DNA of 64,000 bases from Scoparia ambigualis (lineage: Eukaryota; Arthropoda; Insecta; Lepidoptera; Crambidae). Each line of letters opens with the position of its first letter. Position 1 is the stretch's first letter. A program made the translations under genes and the position numbers. The notes beneath the pieces are model-generated. The model worked only from the letters and a program-made list of their open reading frames with translations. It made no database searches and was not told where the DNA came from. This document shows positions 21,286-32,500 of this stretch, one piece after another. The stretch is taken from the NCBI GenBank assembly GCA_963921215.1, contig OY992501.1, forward strand, positions 17,452,227-17,516,226. Reading direction: 5' to 3'.

Positions 21286-22580
21286 CGAGGGGCGTTCTAA
21301 ATATTCTCGGTATGTGGATAAAAACAAAGAAGTACGAAAAGTTTGATATTTTTATTTTTCAATATACTCCCCCCCTATGTTCATACACTTATAAGATCGA
21401 TCAATTATTTTTTTTAATCCCTCATAAAAATATTTTTTATCTTTGGTGTAAAAATGCTCCTCCACGGCCGTCTTCAACGCTTCATCGTCAGAAAATTTAT
21501 TTCCACGCAGATCCTTTTTAAGATTGGGGAACAAAAAGAAGTCGCTTGGGGCTAAGTCCGGACTATAGGGTGGATGAGTAACAGTTTCAAACCCACATTC
21601 AACAATAGCTGCCTTGGCAATATGAGCAGTATGGACAGGGGCGTTGTCATGCAGAAGCAGAACACCTTTGGTTAACTTTCCTCGCCTCTTTTCTTTGATC
21701 GCATCTCTTAATTGACGTATAACGTTAGCGTAGTACTGCCCTGTGATATTTACACCTTTTTCTTTATAATCGATAAGCAAAACTCCTGCACAATCCCAAA
21801 ATATTGTGGCCATGACCTTGCCAGCTGACGGGATTACCTTGAACTTCTTGGGATGAGCTGAACCCTTAATGTGCCACTGCATGGACTCCTGTTTGCTCTC
21901 TGGGTCATAATGATGAACCCAGGTTTCATCTCCAGTAACTATTTTTTGCAGCACCTCATCGGGATTTTCACCACACAGGTCGATAAAATCTGAACAGCAA
22001 GCCACACGCATATCCTTTTGAAGAAGCGTCAGCATTCGCGGAACCCATCTTGCACTTACTTTTGACATATTAAGATGGTCATGTATAATGTCATGTACGG
22101 TACCAATAGAGAGATTGGTTACTTGAGCTATAGATTTTACCTTCACTCGGCCGTCTTCCAATATAAGTTTTTCCACTTTATCAATATTTTCTTGTGAGGT
22201 AGCCACTACAGGCCGGCCAGGTCTAGGGTCATCTTCAATACTCTCCCTTCCACGCTTAAATTCGCTTGACCATTTTTGAATAGTAGATAAAGAAGGAGCA
22301 GACTCACGGTAAACACAATCCATTTCCTCTTTTATGGTTTTTTGATTTTTACCCTGTTTTGTCAAGAATTTTATGACGGATCGGTGCTCTAATTTCGTTA
22401 AAATTGTTAATTCGCTCATGGTGTTCATGTTTGTTCGGCAATTGCAGAAAAACAAAAGAACATCTCGGTTCCAATTTTACTTTTTTTTAATGTCAATAGA
22501 TGAATCTTAGCGGCCAGTAACAAATATATATAAAAGAGGTTATAACGTATCAATACCGAGAATATTTTGAACGCCCCTCG
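21286..22580 (-). mobile_element. Complete mariner transposon (1,295 bp)
   Basis: 28-bp terminal inverted repeats beginning CGAGGGGCGTTC differ at one position between the two ends, and TA lies outside each. A single long transposase frame fills the interior on the minus strand. The paralogous empty site at 19.2 kb confirms the boundaries. Nothing in the element is visibly broken, so it could be recent. Confidence 0.95.
21352..22455 (-). CDS. Mariner transposase (DD34D)
   Basis: Cut-and-paste transposase that acts in the nucleus on its own terminal repeats and inserts at TA. The N-terminal half (about residues 15-135) contains paired helix-turn-helix regions, with the linker RPGRPV. The catalytic triad is visible: Asp in VTGDETW (about 172), Asp in LLHDNAPVH (about 270) and Asp in YSPDLAPSDFFLF (about 305), with 34 residues between the last two, the mariner signature. 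At 367 aa it is slightly longer than usual (about 345). Met at residue 10 (22428) or 13 (22419) is therefore the likelier start. No stop or frameshift is seen, so the protein may be functional. Confidence 0.95.
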   Translation of the reverse strand: MFFCNCRTNMNTMSELTILTKLEHRSVIKFLTKQGKNQKTIKEEMDCVYRESAPSLSTIQKWSSEFKRGRESIEDDPRPGRPVVATSQENIDKVEKLILEDGRVKVKSIAQVTNLSIGTVHDIIHDHLNMSKVSARWVPRMLTLLQKDMRVACCSDFIDLCGENPDEVLQKIVTGDETWVHHYDPESKQESMQWHIKGSAHPKKFKVIPSAGKVMATIFWDCAGVLLIDYKEKGVNITGQYYANVIRQLRDAIKEKRRGKLTKGVLLLHDNAPVHTAHIAKAAIVECGFETVTHPPYSPDLAPSDFFLFPNLKKDLRGNKFSDDEALKTAVEEHFYTKDKKYFYEGLKKIIDRSYKCMNIGGEYIEK

Positions 22581-22751
22581 TAGTTTGTAAGTCTATGAAA
22601 ACACGGTACAAACTCAAGTGTGTTTTTGTAGGTGCGGTCTCATGCGACCGCTTGGGGTTAATGATTAGATTCGATGTACCAATTTTCGTTATGCCATAAG
22701 ACCGCTTTTTTTCCATAGTCGCATTGGATGTTCCATTGATGGGACGATGGA

Positions 22752-23395
22752 AAAAATCATTTAACCGTAGACCCGTTTGCTTTTAGGACCAATGAAAATA
22801 GTTTTTAACTCGAGTATCGCTTTTCTATGATACCATTAATAGAGACGTAACTAGGTATAGGAAAAAAATAATAATACTTACTAAAATCACATAACTTTTT
22901 AATAAAAGATAACAAAAGAATACATGGGAAATTAAAATGTCTGTGTTGGGCCTACGTTTTGACTAACGAAGTTTTTCTAGAGCGTGGCCGACTGTAATTT
23001 CTCCAGTGATAAGTTGAATTTGAATATTCATAATCACATCATCTCTCAAAGTGTACTCTTTCCTGCGCCTCGCTAATTTCCCTCGATTGTTTTTCAACTT
23101 GTCAATTTTAATTTCCGCTAAGTTACTATTCAGTTTTAAAACATTCAACAATCGTAATATGTTGTTACTATTTTTGTTTATAGATCGGTTTATTTTGGAG
23201 TGCCATGCCTCTACTATATTATTGGTCCGGTGACGTTTTATTTTCGATGATCCCATAAGCAAATGGGTCTACGATAATCTGCACAACTTTAGAACTTAAT
23301 GGAATCATGGAAAAGCAATACTGGAATTAAAAACAATTTTCCGTGGTCCCATAAGCAAACGGGTCTACGGTTAAATGATTTTTGATGCAATGAAT
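22752..23395. repeat. Inverted segments around a transposase fragment
   Basis: AAAATCATTTAACCGTAGAC (from about 22752) is the complement of a segment at about 23363-23390. CCCATAAGCAAA(T/C)GGGTCTACG also occurs at 23254 and 23346. The inverted blocks enclose the frame at 22963-23262 and could be remains of terminal repeats. Confidence 0.45.
22963..23262 (-). pseudogene. Fragment resembling the C-terminal part of a MULE-like transposase
   Basis: The 99-codon frame contains KIKRHRTNNIVEAWHSKINR, close to the (R)TNN.(V/A)E.(W/F)H motif that follows the catalytic core of Mutator-like transposases, and a Lys/Arg-rich helical tail. Only this end is preserved; the catalytic core is not in frame upstream. 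The family assignment rests on one motif. Confidence 0.45.
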
Positions 23396-23653
23396 CATTA
23401 CGTTGTCGGTAAAACAGTTCACACTCAACCGCCCAAAAGAATTGCAACGCATCTTTTTATCAGGAAGCGCTACCACAGTACCATATAAATTCTCGTATTC
23501 GTTAACGTCATCGAGCGGTGAATAAAATTCGCACTCAGCGCTTAGCCCGCGACGCAATTCCGTCCATTGTAATACTTCTGTGAACCTAATGGTTCTCGAT
23601 GCCAACGCGGAAAATGCACTGATTGTCCATTTTCCCTCACTATTGCTTCGCAC
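23327..23653 (-). CDS. Unrecognised 108-codon open frame
   Basis: The frame has ordinary amino-acid composition (for example YSPLDDVNEYENLYGTVVAL and CNSFGRLSVNCFTDNVM) and is GC-richer than its flanks, so it may have been coding. It lies just upstream of the MULE-like frame on the same strand and could be another part of that element or a host exon. No motif is recognised, and no function is claimed. Confidence 0.3.
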   Translation of the reverse strand: MRSNSEGKWTISAFSALASRTIRFTEVLQWTELRRGLSAECEFYSPLDDVNEYENLYGTVVALPDKKMRCNSFGRLSVNCFTDNVMIHCIKNHLTVDPFAYGTTENCF

Positions 23654-23815
23654 AATGCTCGAGGGTACGACATAGTGTAAGCATTTTTTTTATCCACTAC
23701 TGATAAGCACTTGGCCTTCATCTCACCAGATGTAAGTAATGATAACTCCGAAGGTGGAAGTGCATTTCACCCGGAATCTACAACTACCAAAGAACTGGCT
23801 ATCTTATCTCTAAAC

Positions 23816-24015
23816 TTGCGGAACAGAACAATGCTTTTAACATTGTTGTTATGGTGACAGACATTAGTTATGATGGTGGTAGCTATCCAGTTAGACTTAA
23901 CAAGCCCTACCACCAACTAAACCCACTACACTAAGATGTACGCCCCGCTAGCAATGGAACCTGGTACCTCTTCGACTAAGTCCGTTGATTTAGCTACTAG
24001 ACCACAGAAGCGGCT
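23816..24015 (-). mobile_element. tRNA-derived SINE, family C, copy 2
   Basis: Matches 2221-2400: ACAATGCTTTTAACATTGTTGT, then GGTGGTAGCTA, then a tRNA-like head with AGCTACTAGACCACAGAAGC at the plus-strand right end. Confidence 0.6.
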
Positions 24016-24019
24016 TACA

Positions 24020-25040
24020 TTAAACTATTCCCGGAGGGGTAAGCCGAGACCATAGTTTTCCATATGCTATGATCCTTACTCTTCTGGCGCAGTATAAGTA
24101 TAGCCTTAAAAAACAGAAATGTGCAATCTATATTAATATGTTGTTAGCATCCATTGACACTTTTTGCCCCTAAAAAAAGGAACAGCAAAATCTCTTTTTT
24201 AAATAATGAGGGGTAAGGACGATTAACCTTTCAAATGCGGTCGCGCACTGATTAGTGCTCAATGAAAAGAATATCTATCGTGTGTCGTGGCGCCGCATTC
24301 TGAGTGTTAATTATTAAAATTTAGTGTACTACTAAGTATTTATGATGATTGTTAAAAGTTGAACATCGTAACACCAATGGTCTAATTATAGAGAAATAGC
24401 TATGATGATATTTTATTACAATCAATAGATCTTATTACAAAAGAACGCGTAAGAGAAATAAAACATTGATTTATAGACACTAATATCGCTTATTTTCAAA
24501 CATTTTGTAGAGGTGAAGACCTAAACAAAAGCTAACGTATCCTTGACCGAGCAGCAACACGCAAAAAATATTTCACAAATTCTAACGAACTACGGCGCGC
24601 GGCCATAGCTTGTATATCCGGAACGCTTTCACTACTTTTAATCCCGGAAAATTGAAGAGTTCACCTTAGATAGTCTTTCTATCTATCTATTTATGTAAAA
24701 AAAAACAATTGCTTTCTGTATGCACGCGGAAACACTTCATGCAAGTTTTTATGATAGCCTTTTTTTTGTATTTATATGTAAAGTCGAACATGTTTATGTA
24801 TGAAACTCAATTTTAATAGGTTGTCGAAATGGTTGATTGGAATTATTCATTTAGTTTTTGTAATTAGATTACGGTGTGAACAATTTGAAAAGTGTCAGCA
24901 CTCTTCAGTTTTATTAATTTGATTGTGAGCTTTGTTAGTTCACTTAACGTGGCAGTAGCAGTTCGTAAAATTTTGGTATCGGCTGTTCATATTGAAGAAA
25001 TTGGAATTCGATTTTTGAACGCGGACTTGAAATATTACGG
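24020..25040. other. Intron stretch without recognised features
   Basis: AT-rich, no ORF above background and no boxed repeat seen. At 25045-25085 an AAAGTCAAAGTC run is a minus-strand (TTTGAC)n tail like those at 10.5 and 52 kb. Confidence 0.5.
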
Positions 25041-25140
25041 ACTATATTAAAGTCAAAGTGAAAGTCAAAGTCAAAGTCAAAGTTGGAAATTCGTCATTGG
25101 ATACGGCGCGTTTACGCGGACGAAGTCGCGGGCGGGCGGA

Positions 25141-25215
25141 CACTAGTTTAATATGAGAGTTTTCAATTACTAAATGTTCTCTACACAATATGAGAACTCT
25201 CTTATTAAACTAGTG
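25141..25215. repeat. 75-bp hairpin element
   Basis: Arms 25141-25165 and 25191-25215 (CACTAGTTTAATA and complement) pair with two mismatches. It directly follows a GCGGACGAAGTCGCGGGCGG segment that is common at the start of another dispersed repeat. Confidence 0.7.
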
Positions 25216-26147
25216 CCCACAAATTGTTAACAAATTGCCATGTTATGTCGGCCTCCGAAGAGGCTTAGTACCATGTCATACTAACTACTGTGTTCATACA
25301 TCACGGTTGCGAACGAGCGACACCGTTCTAAACATTTTGGTGCGACATGGCACTAGCATAGCGTATGCTACTTCTGAGGCGGACTGTACCTAACGACGAC
25401 AGGATACAGTCCTATAGCGTTCATACTGTGATTGCGCCCTTCTCTGAGATATCACTTTGACCTATCGAGTTTCTATATAAAACACGTGATTACCTTTTGG
25501 CATTTAGGTATGTGCTCGTGTGCTCTCTATGATAAACGAAGTTGAAAATTGTGTTTTCTCAGGAGAATACAAGGAAAATAAGCATGAAAATTTTATAAGA
25601 GTATATGCTTAGTTAAAGTGCTTTGTCAGGCACTTTAAGCCGCTGATCCCAGTTGTTGTCACAAGATGGCAGTCGTAAAATTCAACCCACCCGCATTAAG
25701 CGTGCTTAATTATAACCATATCTGCCAATGTGCTATTGTTCAAATGGAATTTGTTAGATAAAATTAAAACTTTTCATTTGGTTTTACGGAACAGATTTCT
25801 TATAGAAATTGTTTGTTACTTAGCTCTGATCTAACAATTAGGTAAGGACCTTCGACCACATATTAAACTGGACACATCATAAATCGTAGCGGAATAGTAG
25901 TATCGAAATGAGTATTTAAACAACTCGCTAGGTACTCTACTTATTCAGACGTTTTGAAAGCATTGATTGTGCATATCAATAATGTTACAATAAAAAGAGG
26001 TATGGATGCGTTACATGTGCCAAAAACTGGCACCATAAAACTGTGCGAATTGGCTTACCTTACGTTAGCAGGAAAGTTGTTAACACTGTCAGTTTGCGTG
26101 TATTCGTTTCCGTAAAACAGTTTTAAGAATGCCGTCCTGTGTAATAC

Positions 26148-27144
26148 CATTTGTTAGTCCTTTACCTCAAAAGCATAAGTAAATTCCTAGTAGAAGTTCA
26201 CCGAATCGTATTTCACCTCGAATGAATTAAATTTAAATAGAATCTTTTACTTGAAGCAATTTTTCGCGTGGCTTTTTACATTAGTATAATTAGTTTGTAG
26301 CTTTAAATTTTTCGTGTAGTATTTTACCCTAGACGCATTTCGCCGCGATCGATGTTTGTTTGGGACTCTATTTAATTTGACGTATTAATAATGTGTAACA
26401 TTTTTTTTAAAACGTGCTTTGTACCAGTAGTTTCATGTCTTAAGTGCTATCAAACTCATAGCATATTATATATTTTTTGACTGCTTAATATATTTTTATT
26501 TTTTCCTGTTCGTTATGTTACTTAGGCTGCAGCTGGTTTTCAATTTTGTTTTATCCTTAAGGAATATTAAAGCAGAGTTGTGTTAGTTCAAGGAAATAAT
26601 TAGTTTATATCAAGGAAATATTTATTTATTATATCCGATAGAGAACCTATCTCAAGCAAGCTTTTTGATCTTATATCGATTAGAAAGTGTAGTATCATTT
26701 CATTGAGATTATCTATTCATAATTTCAATGAAATCCCATCTAACGTTTTATTAGAACATGTAAGTTGTAAGTTGAATAAGTAGGCACATCACTCAAAAAA
26801 CCCAAAAAAATACGAAGATATGCTATTAAAAAAGTTAGCGATAAGGTACATTGCAAGTAAAGATATTGTCTAATACTGAAATAGCCGATTAGGATACAAA
26901 GCGAAAATTTATCACACGATCGAGGTGAAATGCGACAAAAGCTAATATCGACTAAAAAATACGATTGAAACACAACGCTATAGTTAAATGCACGATCGAG
27001 GTGAAATGCAACTAAAACCAATAGCGTCTTAAAAAGTAAACGATCGAGACACAACGCAAAAATTAAATATATGTTCGAGGTGAAATGCGATGCGGTGAAT
27101 CGCTACAAGGAATTTATGCTTTTGAGGTAAAGGACTAACAAATG
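26148..27144. mobile_element. 997-bp foldback DNA transposon with subterminal repeats
   Basis: Inverted ends of about 70 bp: CATTTGTTAGTCCTTTACC at the left and its complement at the right, continuing through GCATAA.TAAATTCC and a CACCTCG segment. Inside the right end, CGATCGAGGTGAAATGCG and CGATCGAGACACAACGC alternate with a 77-bp period. No transposase is recognised; a 104-codon minus-strand frame overlaps the repeats and is probably fortuitous. No clear target duplication. Confidence 0.7.
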
Positions 27145-27168
27145 ACGCTTTGGTCCATTATTGACATT

Positions 27169-27223
27169 ACATTAGTACTGACATCACCTATCTTAGGTAG
27201 ATAGGTGATGTCAGTACTAATGT
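27169..27223. repeat. Perfect 25-bp hairpin with 5-base loop
   Basis: Left arm 27169-27193 and right arm 27199-27223 pair without mismatch around TAGGT. It lies 25 bp beyond the foldback transposon. Confidence 0.9.
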
Positions 27224-27465
27224 ATCTGTACCTCTTTTTTATTGTAACATCATTGGTGCATATAGTTTCATATGTAATCGAAGCTAAGGAGAGAGTGAGA
27301 ATTACAGTAATTAAAGCTATTATAGAAGCTGTATAGCCATTTTAGTAGACTATACCACGACAACTTTGCAGCGGTCGTTGCACAATGCATACTTGCAAAG
27401 AGACATTGTCAAAGAGGTATACCAAAGTTAAGTTAGTGTGATAAGTGTTAACTGTGTCGCTTAGC

Positions 27466-27775
27466 ATCATCATCATCATCATCATCAGCCTATAAACGTC
27501 CCACTGCTGGGCACAGGCCTCCCACGTGGACAATGCACGAGGGGATATTGGGCCATAACCCACCACGCTGGCCCAATGCGGGTTGATGGGTTTTAACGAC
27601 TGTCATCTTACGACAACAACCGGGACCAACGGCTTAACGTGCCTTCCGAAGCACGGAGGAGCTCGAGATGTTTTAAATTTGGTCACCCATCCAGCGACCA
27701 GGCATTGCGAAAGTTGCTTAACGGGCAAGTTCGCAAGCCGAACGCGCTAGCCGCTGCGCCATCGAGCTCGTAGCA
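27466..27775 (-). mobile_element. SINE with tRNA/5S-like head and RTE-type tail
   Basis: Read on the minus strand: a tRNA-like start GATGGCGCAGCGGCTAGCGC; then a 5S rRNA-like block with GTTAAGCAACTT and CTGGATGGGTGACC (the conserved 5S promoter region); a body with CCGCATTGGGCCAGCGTGG; and the end GAGGCCTGTGCCCAGCAG with a (GAT)n tail. The tail is that of the RTE LINE at 29.6 kb. It is not a functional 5S gene, because only part of the 5S sequence is present. Confidence 0.8.
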
Positions 27776-28040
27776 GCTCGTCGCGTAGCAGTGAAATAAT
27801 ACTACCACCCCTTTCTCGCCTTGGGTTTCGTAAAAGGCGACTAACGGACTAAAGACTGCACATACATCCATAAACATTGAGCGGCGATGGGTTCACCATC
27901 TGTCACGCTGAGCACATATGCAGTCGCTATTTTGTGAAAAGTGGACTATGCTAGAGGACTGCTTTTGCGGTCCTCAATCCTCATTGCCTAGCCGAACGGT
28001 TAGTCAGAACTAACCGTTTGAGGATAATAGTCGTATTATT
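27776..28040 (+). repeat. Interspersed repeat family 1, copy with expanded end
   Basis: Starts TCGTCGCGTAGCAGTGAAA directly at the head of the SINE. Near the end an extra AACGGTTAGTCAGAACTAACCG palindrome replaces the usual CTCTGACTAACCCTTCGG, a local inverted duplication. Confidence 0.7.
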
Positions 28041-28124
28041 ATGTAAGTTAGTGTGTACATTTGGATAGCCATTGTCTATATTGGCTCGAGTTGGCAAACA
28101 ATAGGAAACTTTAAAGGGATCTAG

Positions 28125-28205
28125 GGGGAGCCTTTGCGGCACTCGGTCGGAAAGCGCTCGGCTCAATATTGGTTTCGGGTTCCATTCCCATATCAGGCGA
28201 AGTGC
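28125..28205 (+). mobile_element. tRNA-like SINE head
   Basis: GCCTTTGCGGCACTCGGTCGG near an A-box position and CGGGTTCCATTCCC as B-box, with short GCC..GGC ends. The body that follows is not shared with families A to D. Confidence 0.4.
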
Positions 28206-28319
28206 TTCAGATTTTTCGATGCATAGTTCGCGTTTAAGATCACTAACCCGTCGTGGTTAAGCCAGTATCTATTTATTGTAGCAATGACTTGATTTCAATG
28301 ATGTAGGCCTGTACCCTGC

Positions 28320-29440
28320 AATAGGTGGCCGGGCTGTGGGACGCATCTAAGCCTCTGAACGAACATACAAAATGGGAACCTAATGATTCCCTTGATAGGA
28401 TCATGGAAATGGGGTGTGACAAAATCTCCCCCAGTACATGTTCGAAAAGAAATTCGGTATATATTATGTCCCAACTAGGGATGAATGGAAACAAGGACCA
28501 CCGTCTCCAGAGAAGAACAGCCTAATCTGGTACACTGATGGATCCAAAATGGAGTCGGGTACTGGAGCAAGTATCTTTAGCAATGACTTCGAACATAGTC
28601 AAAGCATGGGAAAATTTGCAACTTTATACCAGGCCGAAATTTTTGCTATTCTCCTATGCGCAAAAAAGAACTTAGAACTTGCCCCAAGAAAGCGAAATAT
28701 ATTCATCCTGAGTGACAGCCAAGCAGCACTCAAGTCACTTATATCGGCCCGGATCGACTCCAATCTTGTACTTGAAACCACAAAAGCTTTAAACAAGCTA
28801 GGTAGACACAACAGGGTGAGATTGATCTGGGTACCAGGCCACATGGGAATCCATGGCAATAAGATGGCTGATGCACTTGCCAGGGAGGGCTCAGAGACCC
28901 CATTTATTGGTCCTGAGCCGTTTGTTGCACTGGCACCGATCACCATCAATAAGGCAATAAACAGGCATAAAACCGAATGGGAAAAGCTACCCGGCATGAA
29001 ACTCTCAAAATCCTTCATAGGTGGAGACGCCCTAGGACGGAGTAAAATCATATGTGGAGGTACCAAAAGGTAGGCACGAACAATCATCGGAGCCTTGACC
29101 GGGCACTATGCCACAAAACAAATGCTCCATAGAATTCAACTAGCAACAGACAGCTTGTGCAGGGCATGTGGGTAGAATACGAAGTCCATGCCACACTTAC
29201 TGTGTGACTGTGACTCTCTTGCTAGGAAAAGAATTAGTCTCCTGGGATTCGCCTACCCAAAACCAGAAGATTTTAGGCTCTGCCCTTAAAGACATTGCCA
29301 AACTTATGGCAGTCGTTTTCACTGAGGAAACAGAGTGATAGGACGGGGTTGTACAAAAGATCCCAATGGGTCGACGACGTGCCGCTGCGAGAGAGAAACC
29401 TCTGCAGGCCTCACTACGATAAGATAAGATAAGACCCTGC
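28320..29440 (+). pseudogene. LINE 3' end with RNase H domain (Jockey-type)
   Basis: The intact frame 28438-29073 encodes an RNase H domain: WYTDGS (first Asp), LYQAEIFAIL (Glu), ILSDSQAALKSL (Asp) and VPGHMGIHGNKMADALAR (His/Asp). After 29070 the coding sense continues in other frames (GHYATKQMLHRI, then a Cys-containing stretch to about 29335), so a stop and frameshifts have broken it. The copy ends in GATAAGATAAGATAAG, a LINE-like tail. The RT and endonuclease are missing, so it is 5'-truncated. RNase H would have degraded RNA in the RNA-DNA hybrid. Confidence 0.8.
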
Positions 29441-29577
29441 AATGGGACATACTGTACTTTACTATGGGCATAATTAGCCTAAAATTGTCCCACTGTTAGG
29501 AAATAAATTACGAAGACAATATACGTAAAAGTGTACCCTTCCTATTTTACTGAATTATTTCTCACTAATATTACTAA

Positions 29578-32500
29578 CCCGGGTATGTCCTAAAACTACG
29601 ACCAGCCACCGGAGGACGGGCTGCAGCGTCCTCTAGCTAAACGGTGACCCGCTGCGATCCCCAAGCCGCCTGCCAAGCGTGGGGATTATGGCAAACCCCC
29701 CCCCCCCCCCCCCCCATGACAGACAATATTTGCCCACGGCCCCCAGTCCCCGGCAGCTCCTTTATCCCTGGCCCAACGGGTAGCTGGTCAGGTAACGGAG
29801 GAGCAGGGGGTGCGAAAAATCACCGGCAGTTGCTCGGCTACCCACACACCCACCAACGAACCTTGGCCCTGGCAACACACAACATCCGCACGTTGAGGAC
29901 CGATGCAAAGATTGTAGAGCTGGAGGAAGAATTGAGCAGATTGCGGTGGGACATCATGGGACTATCAGAAATCCGACGAGAGGGGCAGGATATGGTAGTC
30001 CTTGATTCTGGCAACATGCTCTTCTTCCGGGAAGGAGAACGAAAATCCCAGGGTGGTGTTGGGTTTCTCGTCCACAAGTCCCTTGTTAACAACGTTATCA
30101 AGGTCGATAGTGTGTCAGGTAGAGTTGCGTACCTTATACTCAGAATCACCGATCGGTATTCGCTGAAGGTCATACAGGTATATGCACCAACCTCGACACA
30201 CCCTGACGAAGAAGTAGAGGCTCTGTATGAGGAGATATCTGAAGCCATACATTCCTCCGAAACGTACTTCACCGTTGTTATGGGGGACTTCAATGCAAAG
30301 GTAGGCACAAGGAACGGCGATGAGTTGAGAGTGGGGCAATATGGATATGGACAGCGGAACCAAAGGGGCCAACGGTTGGTCGACTTTATGGAGAAGGAGG
30401 AACTCTTTTTGATGAACTCTTTCTTCCGGAAGCGACCAACCAGGAAGTGGACGTGGATAAGCCCCGATGGTTCAACCAGAAATGAGATCGACTTCATCAT
30501 GACGACCAAGAAGCGTATATTCAGTGATGTCTCCGTGATCAGTAGGGTGAAAACCGGTAGCGATCACCGGATTGTTAGAGGCACACTGAATATCAACATC
30601 AAGCTCGAGAGGTCACGTCTGGTGAAGTCCACACTCCGTCCTGGCCCTGCCCAGATCCAGAGCCCGGAACACTTTCAACTCGAACTCCAAAATCGCTTCC
30701 AGTGCCTAGCCGAGTGCGAAACTGTGGACGAGATCAGCAGCAGGCTTGTGGAAACTGTCCAAGCTGTGGGGTCTAAGTTCTTTAAGACCCCACGCCGGAA
30801 AAGGCCTCAAAAGCTCTCAGACGGAACCATTAAGTTAATGGAAGACCGGAAAGAAATGATACTGCAATCTTCAGCTGATATGTCGGAATATGGCAAACTC
30901 AATAGACGAATCTCGAAATCTGTGCGACACGACCTGCGCTCCTATAGTGCTAAATGCATTAGGGACGCAATTGCGCGGAACCAAGGCGCCAAAGTGTTCG
31001 CAAAGAATTCGTCTATTGGTCAGAGCCAAATGACTAAGCTGAAGATCGAGGACGGCAGTGTCATTTCGTCGAAGCCGGAGATTCTGAGAGAGCTCGAGAG
31101 GTTTTATGGACAGTTGTACACCTCAACACAAGAGCCCGCTGTTGGTACAGCTCAGGACACCAGAGCTAAGTTAACCCGACACTATACCGAAGATATCCCT
31201 GACATCAGCCTGTATGAGATTAGTATGGCTCTTAAACAGCTTAAAAACAACAAGGCGCCGGGTGATGACGGAATTACCACTGAACTTCTGCGAGCGGGTG
31301 GAAAACCGATACTCGTAGTCCTCCAGAAGTTGTTTAATTCCGTCATGCTCGAAGGTACTACGCCAGAAGCATGGCACAGGAGTGCGGTGGTGCTCTTCTT
31401 CAAGAAAGGCGATAACACCTTATTGAAGAATTATAGACCCATCTCACTCCTGAGCCATGTGTACAAGCTGTTTTCGAGAGTCATTACGAACCGTCTCGAA
31501 CGCAGGTTTGACGACTTCCAGCCTCCCGAACAAGCCGGTTTCCGAAAAGGCTTTAGTACCATAGACCACATACATACGCTCCGCCAGATTATACAGAAGA
31601 CTGAGGAGTATAATCGGCCCTTATGTTTAGCGTTTGTGGACTATGAGAAAGCCTTCGATTCTATCGAAACCTGGGCTGTGTTGCAGTCCCTCCAGCGTTG
31701 CCATATCGACTATAGGTATATCGAAGTGTTGAAATGTTTGTATAGAAACGCTACTATGTCGATCCGATTACAAGACGAGAGTACGAAACCAATCCAATTG
31801 CAGAAAGGTGTGAGACAGGGAGACGTCATATCTCCGAAACTGTTCACAAATGCGTTGGAGGACATTTTCAAGCTCTTGAATTGGAACGGATTCGGCATCA
31901 ACATTAATGGCGAATACATCACTCACCTTCGTTTTGCCGATGATATAGTCATAATGGCGGAGTCGCTGGAGAACCTCAACACCATGCTCAGCGACCTCAA
32001 TATCGTATCCCAACAGGTGGGTCTTAAAATGAACATGGACAAGACGAAGATCATGTCGAATGTCCATGTTGAACCCGTACCGGTAATTGTTGGGAGCGAT
32101 ACTATCGAAGTTGTCGACCACTACACCTACTTAGGACAGATTGTCCAGTTAGGTAGGTCCAACCTCGACAAAGAGGTCGCCCGGAGAATCCAACTCGGAT
32201 GGGCAGCGTTCGGGAAATTACGAGATATCTTTGCATCGAAGATTCCGCAGTGCCTAAAGACAAAGGTCTTTAACCAATGTGTGTTGCCGGTGATGACATA
32301 TGGCACCGAAACGTGGTCCTTAACTGTTGGCCTTTTAGAAAAGCTCAGAGTCACACAGCGAGCAATGGAGAGAGCTATGCTCGGAGTTTCTTTGCGCGAT
32401 AGAATCCGAAACGAGGATATTCGCCAAAGAACCGGAGTTGCCGACATAGCTCGTAAGATTTGCAAGCTGAAGTGGCAATGGGCAGGCCACATCGCTCGAC

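Larger units (their letters stand above)
21149..22660 (+). repeat. Repeat interrupted by the mariner
   Basis: Left part 21149-21285 and right part 22581-22660 together equal the repeat at 19077-19290. TA is present once in the empty copy and twice here. Confidence 0.85.

Noticed and set aside
26740..27054. 104-codon minus-strand ORF as a transposase
   Set aside because: It overlaps the 77-bp subterminal repeats and shows no catalytic motif.
27600..27775. 5S rRNA gene
   Set aside because: Only the internal promoter-like block matches; the rest is SINE body and tail.
29838..30509. 223-codon minus-strand ORF in the RTE LINE
   Set aside because: It is the antisense shadow of the endonuclease domain, which has all catalytic motifs on the plus strand.
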